Counted from the stretch's first letter, positions 1 to 12,400 are shown. The stretch is 64,000 nucleotides of DNA from Agelas oroides (GCA_949130485.1 OX422204.1:6014015-6078014); one strand, 5' to 3'. The notes: a model not told the origin generated them from the letters alone. Translations and numbers: made by a program.

Positions 1-1350
1 CTGGTACGATACCCGAGATACAGTACCAGTGTGCACAGGTACAGGAACATACCCATTAGAGCAACTGTAATCATCCGTGAGGGGATTCCTTACATCAACG
101 AACCGATTACACAGGTTTTCTCTGTTCATTTGAGGATGTACCTGACAAGACTGATATATTCCTCCAAAGGCAAAGTTGCTGCGGACAGCTTGACAAGACC
201 CATCCTCTACGTTAGCTTGAAAGTTAAAATTTGATGAAGTCACTTGTGTGCAACCACTCATAGTATTAGCTGCATAATACTGGTTGATAGCGTTGTAGAC
301 TATATTGGCAAGATCTCTGATGGCCGTTGGTGGTAGCTCTGGAATGGTTCCCGTTGTGATAGTAAAATGCAGAGGTTCCCCAGAGCGATCAACAGCCACA
401 AGTGCATTTGGAACGCCTTTTACCCATTCGTCGATTGTGAGATTTGGTCGGAATGGAGGGCCACCCATTGTAACTACTTCCGAATGCATGCGATTATTGA
501 GGAAACCACTTGTCATCTCAGTAGTAGTCCCATACTCAAATGTGGTGCTGAGGGAGAACTTTCGCAGAAAGCTGACGCTCGCTGAAGCTCTTATGTTGGT
601 CGTCGTTACACCACTAGTCTCCAAGAAAGAGGACGCTACCTGGTCGATTTGAGCAAGAGAGGCACCTGCATCGGCACTTGTGACTACGTGAGTTCCATAA
701 TCTCGAACCAGCAACTCTGCAAGATAGTTCGCTAGCTCTGTGTTGTTGTTTTGCTGACTTGCCGCAATGTCAAAAAGGCGGGACTTGAACGTCGGATGAA
801 GCTGGGCGTCTGGCTGGATTTTAACACTGTAAAGATTGTAACGAATTTGAACTCGAGTCGTTTTGGAGTTCTCCTTGACTTGGCGTGTTTTGGTGGACAT
901 ATAGTCCGCGGAGAACTTTGCGTTGATCTGCGCGTAGAAGCTTGCGGACGCTTCCACGTTGATGGATGCCGAAGTCATTGATTTATAGTCGTCCCAGTGA
1001 TCAAAAAATTCGGCAAAAACTTCAACGTTGCTCTTCTGCTTGGGAATGAGGAACACGTTATCTGGAAGAAGATATCTCCCATCACTCGAGATCTTGCAAG
1101 TGGAAAAGTTATAATTATAAACCTGACTTTTTTCCAAGTTTCGCAAGTTATCAAAACCAAGCCCGGGTAGTACTGCCATTCTGTAAAGTGGAGCATTTAG
1201 ATCTGTGGGCTGGTAGCTCGGACAGTTGCGCACATCGCCACTGGGGTAGGCGTAGACAGCGTCTACATCTGACACGTTCTCGGGATGTGCACATACGTTA
1301 CTACTGCAAAGCAGCAGCAGTAGGGCAGTTCCTAGCGATAAGACCTGCAT
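1..1350 (-). CDS. MPEG1-like: MPEG1/perforin-2-like protein, 5' part (runs off left edge)
   Basis: An uninterrupted reading frame runs from an ATG at 1348-1350 leftwards to base 1 (450 codons) with no stop, so the gene continues outside the window. Residues 1-21 are a signal peptide (leucine-rich core, then Cys-Ala-His). A MACPF domain follows, with the signature YGTHVVTSADAG at about residue 215, amphipathic stretches around residues 120-160 and 230-270, and a Cys-rich portion from about residue 370. In the family, macrophage-expressed gene 1 is a type I membrane, endolysosomal pore-forming protein that kills engulfed bacteria. The missing C-terminal part should hold the P2 region, transmembrane segment and cytosolic tail. 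It appears single-exon here, as MPEG1 often is. The forward-strand frames across this stretch are its shadows. Family call is firm; orthology to vertebrate MPEG1 is inferred. Confidence 0.88.
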   Translation of the reverse strand, partial: MQVLSLGTALLLLLCSSNVCAHPENVSDVDAVYAYPSGDVRNCPSYQPTDLNAPLYRMAVLPGLGFDNLRNLEKSQVYNYNFSTCKISSDGRYLLPDNVFLIPKQKSNVEVFAEFFDHWDDYKSMTSASINVEASASFYAQINAKFSADYMSTKTRQVKENSKTTRVQIRYNLYSVKIQPDAQLHPTFKSRLFDIAASQQNNNTELANYLAELLVRDYGTHVVTSADAGASLAQIDQVASSFLETSGVTTTNIRASASVSFLRKFSLSTTFEYGTTTEMTSGFLNNRMHSEVVTMGGPPFRPNLTIDEWVKGVPNALVAVDRSGEPLHFTITTGTIPELPPTAIRDLANIVYNAINQYYAANTMSGCTQVTSSNFNFQANVEDGSCQAVRSNFAFGGIYQSCQVHPQMNRENLCNRFVDVRNPLTDDYSCSNGYVPVPVHTGTVSRVSYQ

Positions 1351-1404
1351 TTGTAACCGTCATTCGCACGTTTTTCTTCACAGTAGGTGCCGTGTACATT
1401 AATA

Positions 1405-1412
1405 TATTTATA
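1405..1412 (-). promoter_or_regulatory. TATA box candidate for the MPEG1-like gene
   Basis: On the minus strand this reads TATAAATA, about 55 bases upstream of the MPEG1-like start codon. The spacing would put transcription initiation near 1375-1380 and give a very short 5' leader. Inference from motif and spacing only. Confidence 0.45.
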
Positions 1413-1468
1413 GCGTAAGGCCATAATGATAAATATCGTTGTCTCAGGCAATTGCGCATCTCAATTTC

Positions 1469-2176
1469 TAGCCTCGTCCCCAGGGCCCACCCCCAAAATC
1501 AGGAAAGGGGCCTGGTCATACCATGGATAGTCTATAATATCCATGGTCATAGTTGCAAAAATTCCCGTATGTGCTGTATCAGCAGTCTTCGTTTGGAGTA
1601 GACGAATCACGTTCCTCTATTGCCAATTACTAAATTCTTGGCACGTGAAAGCATAGTAAGAACAGAGATGTTGTTGTGACCAAAAGTATGCTGGTTTCAG
1701 TTGAATGTTGGACACAAAGATGCTACTGTGAATTAGTTACAAATGTTGTTTACTTAACTTCTAAGATATACTGGTCCCTAGGAGCTATGCAGTGCTCTAG
1801 GGAATACAAGAAATTCCTTAAGAGCATTTCAACGGTTCGTTCATGCAACTAAAACAACAAACCTCTGGTCACAACAACATTTCTCTTCTTGAAGTGAGTA
1901 GACTCATTCCAAGACCATTTCATAAACCTCGAATTTCAGAAGCTTAGACTGTAGTTACGGTCTACAGGCTACTACTCTTGCCTCACAGGATTAGCCTGTT
2001 GTCGCTCCGTAGCAAGATCTGTTCATCTAATCTGTAAGGTCATCGTCAACAGCAGCTGGCTACTATGTGATCACGTGAGGCACATAATTGTTACATGATA
2101 TGCTGACTCAGCACATACGAGCAAGTGTGACCAGGCGCCTTTCCCGATTTTCTGACGGGGCCTGGGGACAAGGATA
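1469..2176. mobile_element. TAGYCTCGT-family inverted-repeat element, copy 1
   Basis: The left end TAGCCTCGTCCCCAGG is mirrored by the right end (TATCCTTGTCCCCAGG on the opposite strand). Each end also folds on itself (CCCAGGGCCC...GGGGCCTGG at the left). The flanks ctcaatttc (1460-1468) and gccaatttc (2177-2185) match at 7 of 9 bases, fitting the 9-bp target duplication seen exactly in other copies. No coding frame is inside. Parts of the interior (1553-1660 and 1894-1935) recur at 58822-58950. Confidence 0.7.
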
Positions 2177-2277
2177 GCCAATTTCCACCCGCACGACAAT
2201 TTTTTAGTAATGGTCACATGACAGTTTACCTTCTAGCATGCGCACTTCTTCGCAGCCAGTCGCCTTTTCAATACTTG

Positions 2278-2535
2278 CATAGGCGCCGGAAGCACAGTTG
2301 TAGCGCGGCGGCTTAGCGGCCGTAGGGGAGGGGTGCGGGAGGGGGAGAGTGTACCGCACTTGAAAAACTCTAGCTGAGCATGCACAGTGACACTGGTAAT
2401 TTGCACCACGTGGTCGCGTAAGCGCGCGCGCATGTCGTATGCAGCCGCGGCTCAAAAATGCGCGTGCCCCCTGCCCCCCCAGCCTCAAGATTTGGGGGAT
2501 ACGTGCCCCCCAGCCCCCCGCTTCCGTCGCCTAGG
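2278..2535. mobile_element. Short GC-rich MITE with CATAGGCG-type ends
   Basis: The left end cataggcgccggaagc is an imperfect mirror of the right end gcttccgtcgcctagg, and acttg lies directly outside both (2273-2277 and 2536-2540), a possible 5-bp target duplication. The interior is GC-rich with a gggggag tract and a run of CCCCCCAGCC. A similar right-end sequence (ggttccgccgcctatg) occurs at 36689-36704. Frames over this stretch are composition artefacts. Confidence 0.4.
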
Positions 2536-3965
2536 ACTTGTTGTGATCCAGCTGTTCCGTTCAGTCTCTAGTTGTCCCTACAGGAAGGATGGTCTTTTTG
2601 TTGATACAAATCTGCAACAGTATGAGGGGCTTGTACCCAGGGCCGCCGAGAGAGCAGAGGGGCCCTTTCCAATAATTTCCAATAATTAATTATTCGTAGT
2701 AGGCGTGGTCAATTAATTAACGGTGTTGGCTCCACGTGTTTACACGCGCGCGTTAAAGTATTTGCCATGAAAGTGTTACTGATTATTCTACCCAAGCGTT
2801 CACTCATTGAGTCCAGACAATGCAATGGCAAGCGAAAGATAAAGAAACAGCGTGAAGCTGCAGCTCAGAAAGGTAATAATTTAAAAGCCTCATGGGTCCC
2901 CTTTTCTACAAAAAAAGTTTGGGGGCCCCGGGGAAGTATCCCCTGTTACCCCCCCCCCCCCCCCCCCCCCCAACCACCTCTCGTGCAGCCATGGCGGAAG
3001 TCTTCAAAGATTTTGCACAGCAACAGATGGAAGGCTGTTCTGTTTTTTTTCTTCTCTGAAAACTTACGACATTTTCTTTGAGTGTTTCGTTGCTTAGGAG
3101 TCTTCTGGACTGTTTCAGACATTGTTTACAAGGCTGATATCTTGCCAACTTGTGATTTTTTTGACCTTAACCCTTTCCGTTTCTGCGACAGAGCCGATCG
3201 TATATCTGGTACGAGTACTGAAAGCGATCGGCGCTACTGAACAGAAAGGGTCTGGCTTGTGAGACTAAGCCAAAAGTTTGTAAGCATAAGCAAAAGCAGA
3301 TGGACCCCTCTTCGAACAAGCATGAATTGATGGTACAAAGGTCACTAATTAATAAAAATAAGTTTTAAATAGCTTAACAGTCAACTATACACAGAATCAC
3401 CGGAGACCAGATAATTATATGTGCATGTGCTGGATGATAGAATTAACTGCTATTACATAGTTGAAATGGATTAAGTGGTACCAACTAGCATATACAATCA
3501 CCAACTATATATATGAACATTGCATCTCAAGATGCATTATGTAATGTAATAATTGCTGGGTGGAAGATGCAATAGTTTGAGCACATGCTTAGTGCCATTC
3601 AAAATCTCAAACCTAACACTGTACCTATACTAGTACTGTAATGTACCATGACCTTTTACTGCATGGTTTGTTAATCTGTGGCATCTACATGCACACACGA
3701 AATATTGGGTTAGCTTATTACAGTACTGTACCTCTAATGTTCAACTTCAAGTGCACATTAAATGTTAGCAGTTTACATGCGACATGCAACAGCAACAAGA
3801 GCTAATTAGTACATACAGTCTCGATGTACAGGTATAACATGTCACACAATACGCAAAATCCAGCACAAAGCTTTATGTTTGAAATCTAGACATCACATTA
3901 TATCAACTGTAAATAATTAGCTCATAACAACCTCTAGGTGATGTGGGTACTACTTTTAGCTTCTG
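2536..3965. other. Non-coding stretch with poly-C tract
   Basis: No gene is supported here. It holds a poly-C run at about 2949-2970, where length is likely unreliable, and AT-rich unique sequence from 3300 that may include the 3' UTR of the leftward gene ending at 3966. A short inverted pair around the tetramer gatcg at 3195-3235 was seen but is not interpretable. Confidence 0.5.
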
Positions 3966-4589
3966 TCAATCAGGTGTGATTTGCAGCTTGCCAACAATAG
4001 TAACACGTATTCGTCCTTTGTTAGTTTTGGCGTTCTCATCCATCGATGAAAAACATTCTCTGACTGGGCAATCTTCAACCTTTTCTTTGTTTGCTTGAAG
4101 CTCATAGCTAATTCCGTCCTTTCCAGTTACAGAGGCTGCTGCACGTGCTCCAAGCCCAGCACCAAGCCCAGCACCAACTACTGATCCCACTGGTCCTCCA
4201 ACAACACCACCAAGAACTGCACCACCTGCTGCACCTATTGCTCCTCCGCCAATGCTACCCTCAACACTGGATAGCACGCCCTTTGCAGCAGCTTGAGGTT
4301 TACTAAGCTTGACTCGGATCACATCACTATCAACCACTGATAGGGTTACCCTGTATGAGTTACCCTGGAATTGCTTCTCAATAAAGGTGATGGAACTGTT
4401 GTAAAACCTATTAAACTCGTCATCAGATAGAGTAACTTCAATGCTGTCTTGGGGGTTTTTGGATCGATATAATTCTTTGTTCAATTTTCTGTTGTAGGGC
4501 TTTTTTGAGAAGTCTTTCCCTTTCTCCTCTTGTGGTACAAAAGCAGTTTCCCTATCATAATGATAAAAAGACAAATTATTACTCAGCAA
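3966..4589 (-). CDS. Glycine-zipper membrane-associated protein, 3' terminal exon
   Basis: The frame is open from just after an in-frame stop near 4600 to a stop at 3966, but contains no ATG before the C-terminal third. It is therefore most likely the last exon of a gene whose start lies upstream on the minus strand; a possible acceptor (..gctgag) sits at about 4575. About 200 residues are encoded: a charged N-terminal part, a beta-rich middle, then at about residues 108-155 a long Gly/Ala/Val segment with GxxxG spacing (GAIGAAGGAVLGGVVGGPVG), typical of glycine-zipper membrane insertion. A Cys pair follows (CPVREC). I do not recognise the family. Frame length, bias and the glycine zipper argue it is real; the upstream exon was not identified. 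Confidence 0.6.
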   Translation of the reverse strand: MLSNNLSFYHYDRETAFVPQEEKGKDFSKKPYNRKLNKELYRSKNPQDSIEVTLSDDEFNRFYNSSITFIEKQFQGNSYRVTLSVVDSDVIRVKLSKPQAAAKGVLSSVEGSIGGGAIGAAGGAVLGGVVGGPVGSVVGAGLGAGLGARAAASVTGKDGISYELQANKEKVEDCPVRECFSSMDENAKTNKGRIRVTIVGKLQITPD

Positions 4590-6489
4590 TTTACATTATA
4601 GAAATTTGATAAGGTTTTTCAGTTGCTGTTTGTGTTGATACATTATTGAGTAAAGCCTTTCCCCACATCTAAACAACTTTTTGTGCCATTCTCTCATACC
4701 CTAGAACCTATAGAATTTAACTGATGCAGATTCATGTGTATATACTGAAATGGATTTATAAAAACAAGAAGCTTCATCCTCAAGGGAGGAGCCACACATG
4801 AGTTTGCTTGCACTGATAGAAAGGCTGTTTTTTACACTGGGAGGCACCATGCATTAGTAGTCTTATTCCCAGGCCTTTCCCATTTCCAGTTTATTCAGCA
4901 GGCCCGTAGCGAGGATTTGTAGAAGGAGGGTTACATGGGTGTCTGATTTGTATGTATGCGTGCATAAGCATGCAAGACTAGGGGGAAATTTTTAGAAATT
5001 TGATGCTCTGAGATTGCTTCTGAGACCATTTTGGGACAGAAGCAGAGCCGTAGTAGCTACATGGCTCGCGGAGTATTGCATCCAATTTTTGGGTGTCCAT
5101 GTATGCATTTGGTAAGCCAGCTGACTTCGAACTTCCACGAGAGAAGGTACTAAGTTTGGCAGAACAGCAGGTGGGGTGACATCACTAGAAGGACAACTCT
5201 CGAGCGCCTGAACTAGCGATTTATTTACGCAGCGGCTTACGCGGGCGTTCCGCGCTGGTCCTCCATGAACAAACTCGCATAGCTGCAACCGGACTCGTTT
5301 CGACAGCGGTGATTATCAAAAGCAGCGAGACTAGTGGACCACTTTCAAATGGTAGGACACTTAAAACGTACAGTTAAGCGGCATCGATTCGCTGTAAACA
5401 TGACATGAGCGCTCCAGTTTCACTCGAAAGAGCGCCCATCCCCCTCTTGGGCGGACTTGTAAGGTCTCCGCCCATGGGCGCTCTTTCGCGAGACTACGGT
5501 ATGTCTGTTTTGGACGCGAATGCATTGTATACTTCACCCACATTACTTGCTCAACCCGCGTATTAACAAACAGCATTGCCTGTTTTGCTCTTTTTTTTTC
5601 GTTGCCTACATGGTCTATAATGCCTACATTGCCGAATTTAGCCACTCCAAATTAATTATTTGTTTCTCATTCCCCCCAACAGGTGTAAGTACATGCGGGT
5701 GGTACCGAAAGTGCTAATTTATAAATTATGACGTCACTTCCTGGAACTGTAAACACTTCCTCCACTTGTATTTTACTTGGACAAATGCAAACACACTGCA
5801 TTTAAATAATATTCTGGAGTGGTGGTGACTGCACTGTGGTTAGGCCATACCAATTTGATCTTTTGATTCACGAGTAGGGTTCACAAAAAAAGTGGGTAGG
5901 TAGGTCGAATTATATTCATAAATGTAAATACGAATCTCATTATAAGTATTGCCCTGCTCGAGCTCGATATGGTCACTTTCTCCACAGTTTCACCGCAGAG
6001 CTCTTCTGAGACCCCAAAGTGTCCGTAGCCTTTGCAGAAACTACCGTAGAAGGAACCAGGGTTGTTTGTCCTCGTTTAACTTCCCCACCAACCAGTGCAA
6101 CCCACAACTCTGAAGGGATACACGTGTCAGACATCTTGTATACAGTGCCTAGCATCTCACGTGATTAATTGGTGATGTCATAAAATAATTTACGTTTATA
6201 AAATTGGTATGGCCTTAATGATGCAAACATACAAGGGTGGCAAACCAACATTAATAATCAAAATAACCTTCTGGCATGGGGGGGTAATTGGTATAAAAAG
6301 ATTTATAGCATTCTAACCCAACAATCCATGAAATTGGCTGGAGAAAACAGTTAATGATTTGTTGTAGTTTTGCCTACTCAAATGCTGAAATAGCCAAAAG
6401 CCAAATGGCACTTAGCCGGGGTCCTCTGTACAAATCATTTTGTGTACCCTCTTATATGTAAGATAAAGGGGAAAAATTTAGGTCCTATG
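4590..6489. other. Non-coding stretch with repeat fragments and one hairpin
   Basis: No gene is supported. It contains a copy of the dispersed GGGGGTCTGGGGG-type repeat at 4978-5035. It also contains a perfect 15-bp inverted repeat, cgaaagagcgcccat (5425-5439) against atgggcgctctttcg (5474-5488), with a second shorter pair (gggcggac/ccgccc) nested in the loop. A related sequence occurs at 36026-36050. The frames 4992-5288 and 5361-5645 look fortuitous. Confidence 0.5.
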
Positions 6490-7000
6490 TACCGTATAGC
6501 GGGTATTTTTCGCGGGGCAAAATCTTCACGGAACCACGATCTATTGTATTACGGTAAATTTTCGCGGGTTAAATTTTCGCGGAAGCGAATTTTCGAAATT
6601 TATTCATTGATATTTCATCAAGCGCGAAGTAAGCTAGCTAGGATATAGTTTATACCAGAGATGCTTGCAACGGAGACGTTTGCCAAGTTGTGCTGTATTA
6701 TGGTTACGGACGCAATCGTTAGCGGCAGGCGGACTAGTATCGCTAGCGGAAGTGGACTGGCTCGCGCGAGACTAGGCACTGAGGCTAGACCAAGACAGAG
6801 AGTGGGCCTTTGGAGTTTGGTAACTGTCTTCGCTGGATGGCTATTGTAGCAGTGACGTGTTTCATAGACAAAATTGTCTGTAACTCTACACGCACGTGGA
6901 TACGAGTCATAAATTTTCGTGGGTTAATTTTTCGCGGATCCTACTCAACTGCGAAAAACGCGAAAATTACACCCTCGCGAAAAATACTTGCTATACGGTA
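6490..7000. mobile_element. MITE with TA target duplication and CCGTATAGC ends
   Basis: The left end TACCGTATAGCGGGTATTTT is matched by the opposite strand of the right end (TACCGTATAGCAAGTATTTT), both followed by TCGCG. The outermost TA at 6490-6491 and 6999-7000 fits a TA target duplication as in Tc1/mariner-type elements. The interior repeats attttcgcgg motifs several times near each end and carries no coding frame. Superfamily assignment is inferred from the TA and terminal repeats. Confidence 0.7.
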
Positions 7001-7096
7001 TTTGTCATTAACTGTTTGGAGGGGAGTGTAACTACATCTAAAACACTGCTAACACAGCATGCCATCATCTGTACTGGGGGCAAAGGGCATTTATAC

Positions 7097-7311
7097 CTTA
7101 ATGTTACTTTTATTTGCTCATACTTAATTTAACGATTTTGAATACACCTCGTTTAGCGTGTATTAATTTTAGCTGTTTTTAACCGTAACCAACATTAATT
7201 CAACATATCATTATTGGAATTTATAATAATTGCGGGTACTTATTTTAGCGATAATGACCCTGACCGCTAAAATCGCTAAATTTAGTACGCGCAATTAAAA
7301 GTAACATTAAG
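7097..7311. mobile_element. Small palindromic MITE
   Basis: The sequence cttaatgttacttttatttgc starting at 7097 has its reverse complement at 7291-7311 with one mismatch, giving a 215-bp AT-rich inverted-repeat element immediately beside the preceding MITE. It holds no gene. Boundaries beyond the paired arms are uncertain. Confidence 0.5.
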
Positions 7312-8091
7312 TACATATTACGTATGACTGCAATTACTAATTTGGTGCTCTCATCTACTATCGACGGTTTCGACGAACCCATTACAGATATCCTCTCGTA
7401 GTGTATATCACTGAACTCAATTTGTTGTAAGCAACCTGAAGATACCAGTTTTGCTGACTTTCTACAACAGCAAGCCGCTCTGGTGAACTTTCGCACCTCG
7501 ATTGGACCAGCCACGCGTACTCTATCAACGGTTACTACCATACCACGGACGCCGCACGATCTGCAGAGCTCATCTACTCATCTACTTACTAGTACATAGA
7601 CATCTAGGTATTACAAAAGACATAGGTACTACTAATCGTTGTGACCAGAAGTACATTTGGAGGTGCGAACTTTGTCAAACCGTGTCGAAGTATTGCTTTT
7701 GCTGTATTGGCTCCACTACTGCGAGCATTACAGCTGTAACTGTATCACTGCGTACTAATAGCTAAAAAGGCCTCATCCAAAACTGAGAAGAGGTATACTA
7801 CGCATAATCTTTTTGTTTTATTGTTATTTTTTTTTAGTGTGTGTAAGTGGTTAACTACGTCTCCCTGCTTATCTTGTGTGCATAGTGTGCTGTTAACTGT
7901 CTGTCCTCATTGTAAGTATATACCAGGTGTGTGTTTCAGACATTGTAAGTGTATACCAGGTGTGTGTTTTCAGACATTGTAAAAGACCCTCTTAACATCA
8001 AAACAATTTTTTTTAGTTCACTGACTTTTATACTGTGTCACCTACACACATTGTAAGTCCTACTTGTGCTGATTTCTGTAATGAAGCAGAG

Positions 8092-9456
8092 ATGGTTTCA
8101 CTCATGGATTCTGATGTAAATCTCCATCCAACAACTCTTTATGAAGATTGCTCCTACAATGATGAAGAAGCTTCGTTGCCTCTGAATGAAGAAAATGAAT
8201 GCTGTTTTGCTTGCGGGTGCGACATAGTTGAACGCTCAGAGTTATGTGAAGGAGAACCTGCTTTGTTTTGCGAAGGAGAACATCAGCAATGGGCTCATGC
8301 CCGTTGTTTCAATATCAGTGATGATGCATACAAAGCCCTGAGCAATAGCAGCGAACTATGGATATGCCATTTGTGCAACAGAACAGATAGTAACACCAAG
8401 ATCGAATGTGCTAAGAAAGAAGCTGATTGGTCTGAAATTCTTGCAAGGATGACCTCTCTTGAGAACATGGTATGCAGCCTTCAGCAAGATCTAAGGGATG
8501 AAAGAACCCAAAAGATGAATGAACAGAAAGTGCTACAAGAGCAAATAGGAAAGCTTGAGGCAAGAATTAGCATTATGGAGTCATGTTTTGATTTGTGCAG
8601 TGCAAGAGACAAACCCACCTCATCCAAGAGAAAGAAGAAATCGGCAAAGAGGAAGCGAAAAGGAAAACAGAGGAGCACAACACCAGTTGTCAGCAATGAC
8701 AATATCGATGACTCCAACAGTGATACTGATGTGTCTGCCTCCATCCCAATCAGAAATCGATTTGACCTCCTTGCAGATGGTGGTCTAGAGGATTCACCTG
8801 CATCTACTGAGAGTGACCATGTGGAAAGGGAGGAGTCTTCCCAAGTAACTGTTCCTCTGTTCAAGTGCCCAACTGTACGTTATATCTGGGGTACCCGATT
8901 CACAACTACCGAGACAGAAGTGGAAAATGCCATAGCTCAGCTAGGAGTGAACCAAGTATCTTTTAGAATTGAAAGACGAGAATCCACAATCAAAGGAAAG
9001 CAGGTGTGGTACTTTGCACTACTAGCCAACCAAGGAACAATTGAACAAATAACAAGATCATGGACCTTACCTTGGAAAATCAACTTTCCATCTCAAACGA
9101 GCTCTGGCTCCCAGTCTTTTTTATACAATTGCCCAAATACCCAGCCTCCACGTTTTTTATACAATCACCCAAATCCCCAGCCTTCTCCTTTTTTATACAA
9201 TCACCCAAATCCACAGCCTTCTCCTTTTTTATACAATCACCCAAATGCCCAGCCTCCACCTCCTCAGCATCTTCACAATCTCAGCAATCACCACCCAAGC
9301 TCCTTTCAGTTTCTACCACCTTATCCTCATTGTCAAATGTTTCCAGTTCCATTCAACCAGCTCTGTCAGTCCCACAACACATCCATGAACCTAGTCAGCC
9401 AACGGATGAGGAAGATGCCAGTGCCTCTGCTGCCTGTGGGGGTGCCCAGGGCATAG
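8092..9456 (+). CDS. LINE ORF1 protein with PHD-like zinc finger and coiled coil
   Basis: The first in-frame ATG (8092) gives 454 residues; the frame is open back to about 8035. Near residues 40-95 lies a Cys/His array (CCFACGCD..., C-E-GEHQQWAHARC, WICHLC), the C4HC3 pattern of a PHD finger. A charged alpha-helical stretch at about 115-165 is a likely coiled coil, followed by a basic lysine/arginine-rich segment (KRKKKSAKRKRKGK). A folded region at about 265-330 is followed by a Pro/Asn/Gln-rich part made of four 12-residue repeats (FLYNHPNPQPSP). ORF1 proteins of LINEs bind RNA and form the retrotransposition particle; PHD-type ORF1s are known in CR1-like elements. It overlaps ORF2 by about 400 bases. 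Confidence 0.75.
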   Translation: MVSLMDSDVNLHPTTLYEDCSYNDEEASLPLNEENECCFACGCDIVERSELCEGEPALFCEGEHQQWAHARCFNISDDAYKALSNSSELWICHLCNRTDSNTKIECAKKEADWSEILARMTSLENMVCSLQQDLRDERTQKMNEQKVLQEQIGKLEARISIMESCFDLCSARDKPTSSKRKKKSAKRKRKGKQRSTTPVVSNDNIDDSNSDTDVSASIPIRNRFDLLADGGLEDSPASTESDHVEREESSQVTVPLFKCPTVRYIWGTRFTTTETEVENAIAQLGVNQVSFRIERRESTIKGKQVWYFALLANQGTIEQITRSWTLPWKINFPSQTSSGSQSFLYNCPNTQPPRFLYNHPNPQPSPFLYNHPNPQPSPFLYNHPNAQPPPPQHLHNLSNHHPSSFQFLPPYPHCQMFPVPFNQLCQSHNTSMNLVSQRMRKMPVPLLPVGVPRA

Positions 9457-12400
9457 GTGAGTCATTGTCCTGTCTGGGGCGGGGGTTGGGTGGGGGTCTG
9501 GCACACAAATCGGCAGACATTGGTACAGTTAGAATAAAATTTGCCAGTTGGAACATGGGAGGATTTTATGGTAACAACACCAAACTAGAATGCATTAGTA
9601 AAACTGGAGCAGATATATTGTGTCTTACAGAAACCCATTTGTGTGGTAATGAGGGTAATATTAACTTACCTGGTTACATGTGGTTCGGACATAACAGAAA
9701 GAGTGTACACAAAAAGGCCTGGAGAGGTTCTGGGGGAGTAGGGGTTTTAGTAGCAAACTATGTTTTAGAATCTTTCTCAGTTAATATCCTTAGCAAAGAT
9801 TTTGAGGACATACTGTGCATTAGCCTGGTACACACTGCAACGGCAGAAACATTTGGAGTATGTGTAGCTTATCTTCCACCTAGCAACTCCTCAAGGGGAG
9901 ACAAAAGCCTGGAATTTGTCAATATAATGCGAATGTTAGTCCTAAAGCTCCATTCGTTTGATAACTTCATGATTTGTGGTGACTTTAATGCTAGATGTTC
10001 AGACAAACCAGACACCCAAATGTTAGATCATTGTGACACTGTCATACCCCCAAGGCTATCCATCGACCATTCTCCTGTCAACAGTCATGGTAGGACAATT
10101 TTAGAGTTTCTGATAGATTGTGATCTTTGCATGCTAAATGGGAGATTTGGTGAAACTTCAAACAAATATACTTGTGTTTCAACTAAAGGTGCATCAGTAG
10201 TGGACTATGTCTTTGTTTCTACCAAACACTTTAAGATGCTTGAGAACTTTAATATTGATTATGTCTCAGATCTAATTTCACAGAACCAAATAGATGTAGA
10301 AAAATTTCCATCTGACCATTCAGTTTTGAGTGGAAGCTTCTGCCTGCATACATCACATAACACAACCCCCAATACAAATAAGAGTGTAAATGGTTTACAG
10401 ACCAATACTGCTATAACTACACAACGATTACCAAAAGTTCGAGTACCAGATGATTTTCTCAGCAATCCTGCTAGTATAGAAGCTCTTAGTTTGCACTTCC
10501 AGAATGGCATAGAAAATATTGATCAGGTATATCAATCTTTCTGTAATATCATACTTAAAGAACTTCCCATCAAAAGGAAACATACAAATAGAAATAGAAC
10601 TAGAAAAAAGTGGTGGGACAAAGAATTATCTGTTTTACGATCAAAAGTAAGAAAGGCCTGTAAAGCCTGGTTAAGAAACAAATCCAATCAAGTCTTAAAA
10701 CATGAGTTTGTAAGGGCACAACACAGTTTTGATAGAGCCGTAAGAAGTAAGAAGCGGAGATACATCAAATGGAACAAATTACAATTGCTACTAAAACAAA
10801 AGAAAAATGTAAAGCAATTTTGGAGGGATATAAAAAAATTAGGCATCTCTGAAAATAGAAAGGACTCTCAAATCCCACTTCAGGTACAATTAGAAGATGG
10901 TAACATGTCCTCTGAAAGGGATGTTATACTGAGCAAATGGATGGAGTGCTTTAATACATTACTTAATAGAGATACCAGTAAATCGAGCTTTCACCCCAGT
11001 CCTGAAGCTAGGATAGATGTCATACCTGACTCTGAACAACTCAATGAACCTATCACTAGGGACGAAGTCATCCAAGCACTCAAAACGGCACCAACCAACA
11101 AAGCTGTAGGAATTGATAGCATTGATCCAAGTTACTTACAGCATGAATCAGTTATTAATTTCCTTGTTTACCTGTTTAACTATTGTTTTGAGAATGGTGT
11201 ATGTCCCTCAGCATGGAAGAAAGCTGTTATTTTCCCAATACCCAAGTCAGGCATGAGTAATAAACACATCCCAGGCAGCTACAGAGGTATCAGCTTACAA
11301 AGTGCTGTATTAAAGCTTTATACCTCCATCCTAAATAGACGCCTAATGTTCCTACTAGAGACCCATGAGGTTATTTCAGATCTTCAAAATGGCTTTAGGC
11401 CACATAGAACATGCCAAGACCACATTCTTACTCTTCACAACATTGTACTTAATCGTAAACTGAAGGGCAATGACACATACGCTTGTTTTGTGGACTTCAA
11501 AAAAGCCTTTGACTCTATAAATAGGGATCTATTGTGGAGAAAACTTTCATTATATGGAATAAGAGGACTATTTCTAGACACTCTTAAGAGCATGTACCAA
11601 GACTTTGAATGCTCAGTGGAAGTTCATAAGGAATATACCCCATGGTTTAATGTAAATTCTGGAGTGAAGCAAGGTTGCTTACTATCCCCAACATTGTTTA
11701 GTTTATTTGTAAATGACTTACTTAAGGACTATGAAGCTTGTGAACTTGGAGTTAGATGTGATGATTTTTCAGTACCTGCTCTGGCCTATGCAGACGATAT
11801 TGTACTTCTGGCTTCAGATCCCAAGCACTTACAAAAACTAATCGACAAAACTACTGCATGGTGCTTGGAGAATGATGTACTCATTAATGCTGAAAAGACA
11901 AAAATAATGCACTTCAGGCATAAAAGACGTAAACAGCATTTGTACCACTTTTATTATAATGACCAAGTATTGGATTACTGCAGTGAGTATAAATACCTAG
12001 GTTATTGGATTAATGAGCATCTTGATCATAAAACAGTAGTAGATAAGGTTGCATTAGCAGCTAGGAGGTCATTAGGAAGTCTTATAGCCAAGTCAAAGGA
12101 AAATGGTGGATTCTCAGCGCAAACATACTCATACCTTTACTCAACACTAGTCACGCCTGTAATAGACTACAGCTGCTGTGTATGGGGCTATGAGAAACAC
12201 AGTCCCTTAGAATCCATGCAAGGAAATGCTATGCGATATTTTCTAGGAGTTGGGAAGAACTTCCCCATTGCTGCCCTTTATGGGGACATGGGATGGATCC
12301 CTGTTTGGATAACACATGCTTTTACTGTGATAAAATGGTGGTTTAGACTAAGATCTTATAATTCTAATAGAATTGCAAATGCAGTTTTCCAATGGTCTAT

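Noticed and set aside
305-652. Forward-strand frame of 115 codons
   Set aside because: It is antisense to the MPEG1-like coding sequence, which has a signal peptide and MACPF motifs.
2204-2689. Overlapping frames on both strands
   Set aside because: They lie in GC-rich MITE sequence with homopolymers and show no domain or codon pattern.
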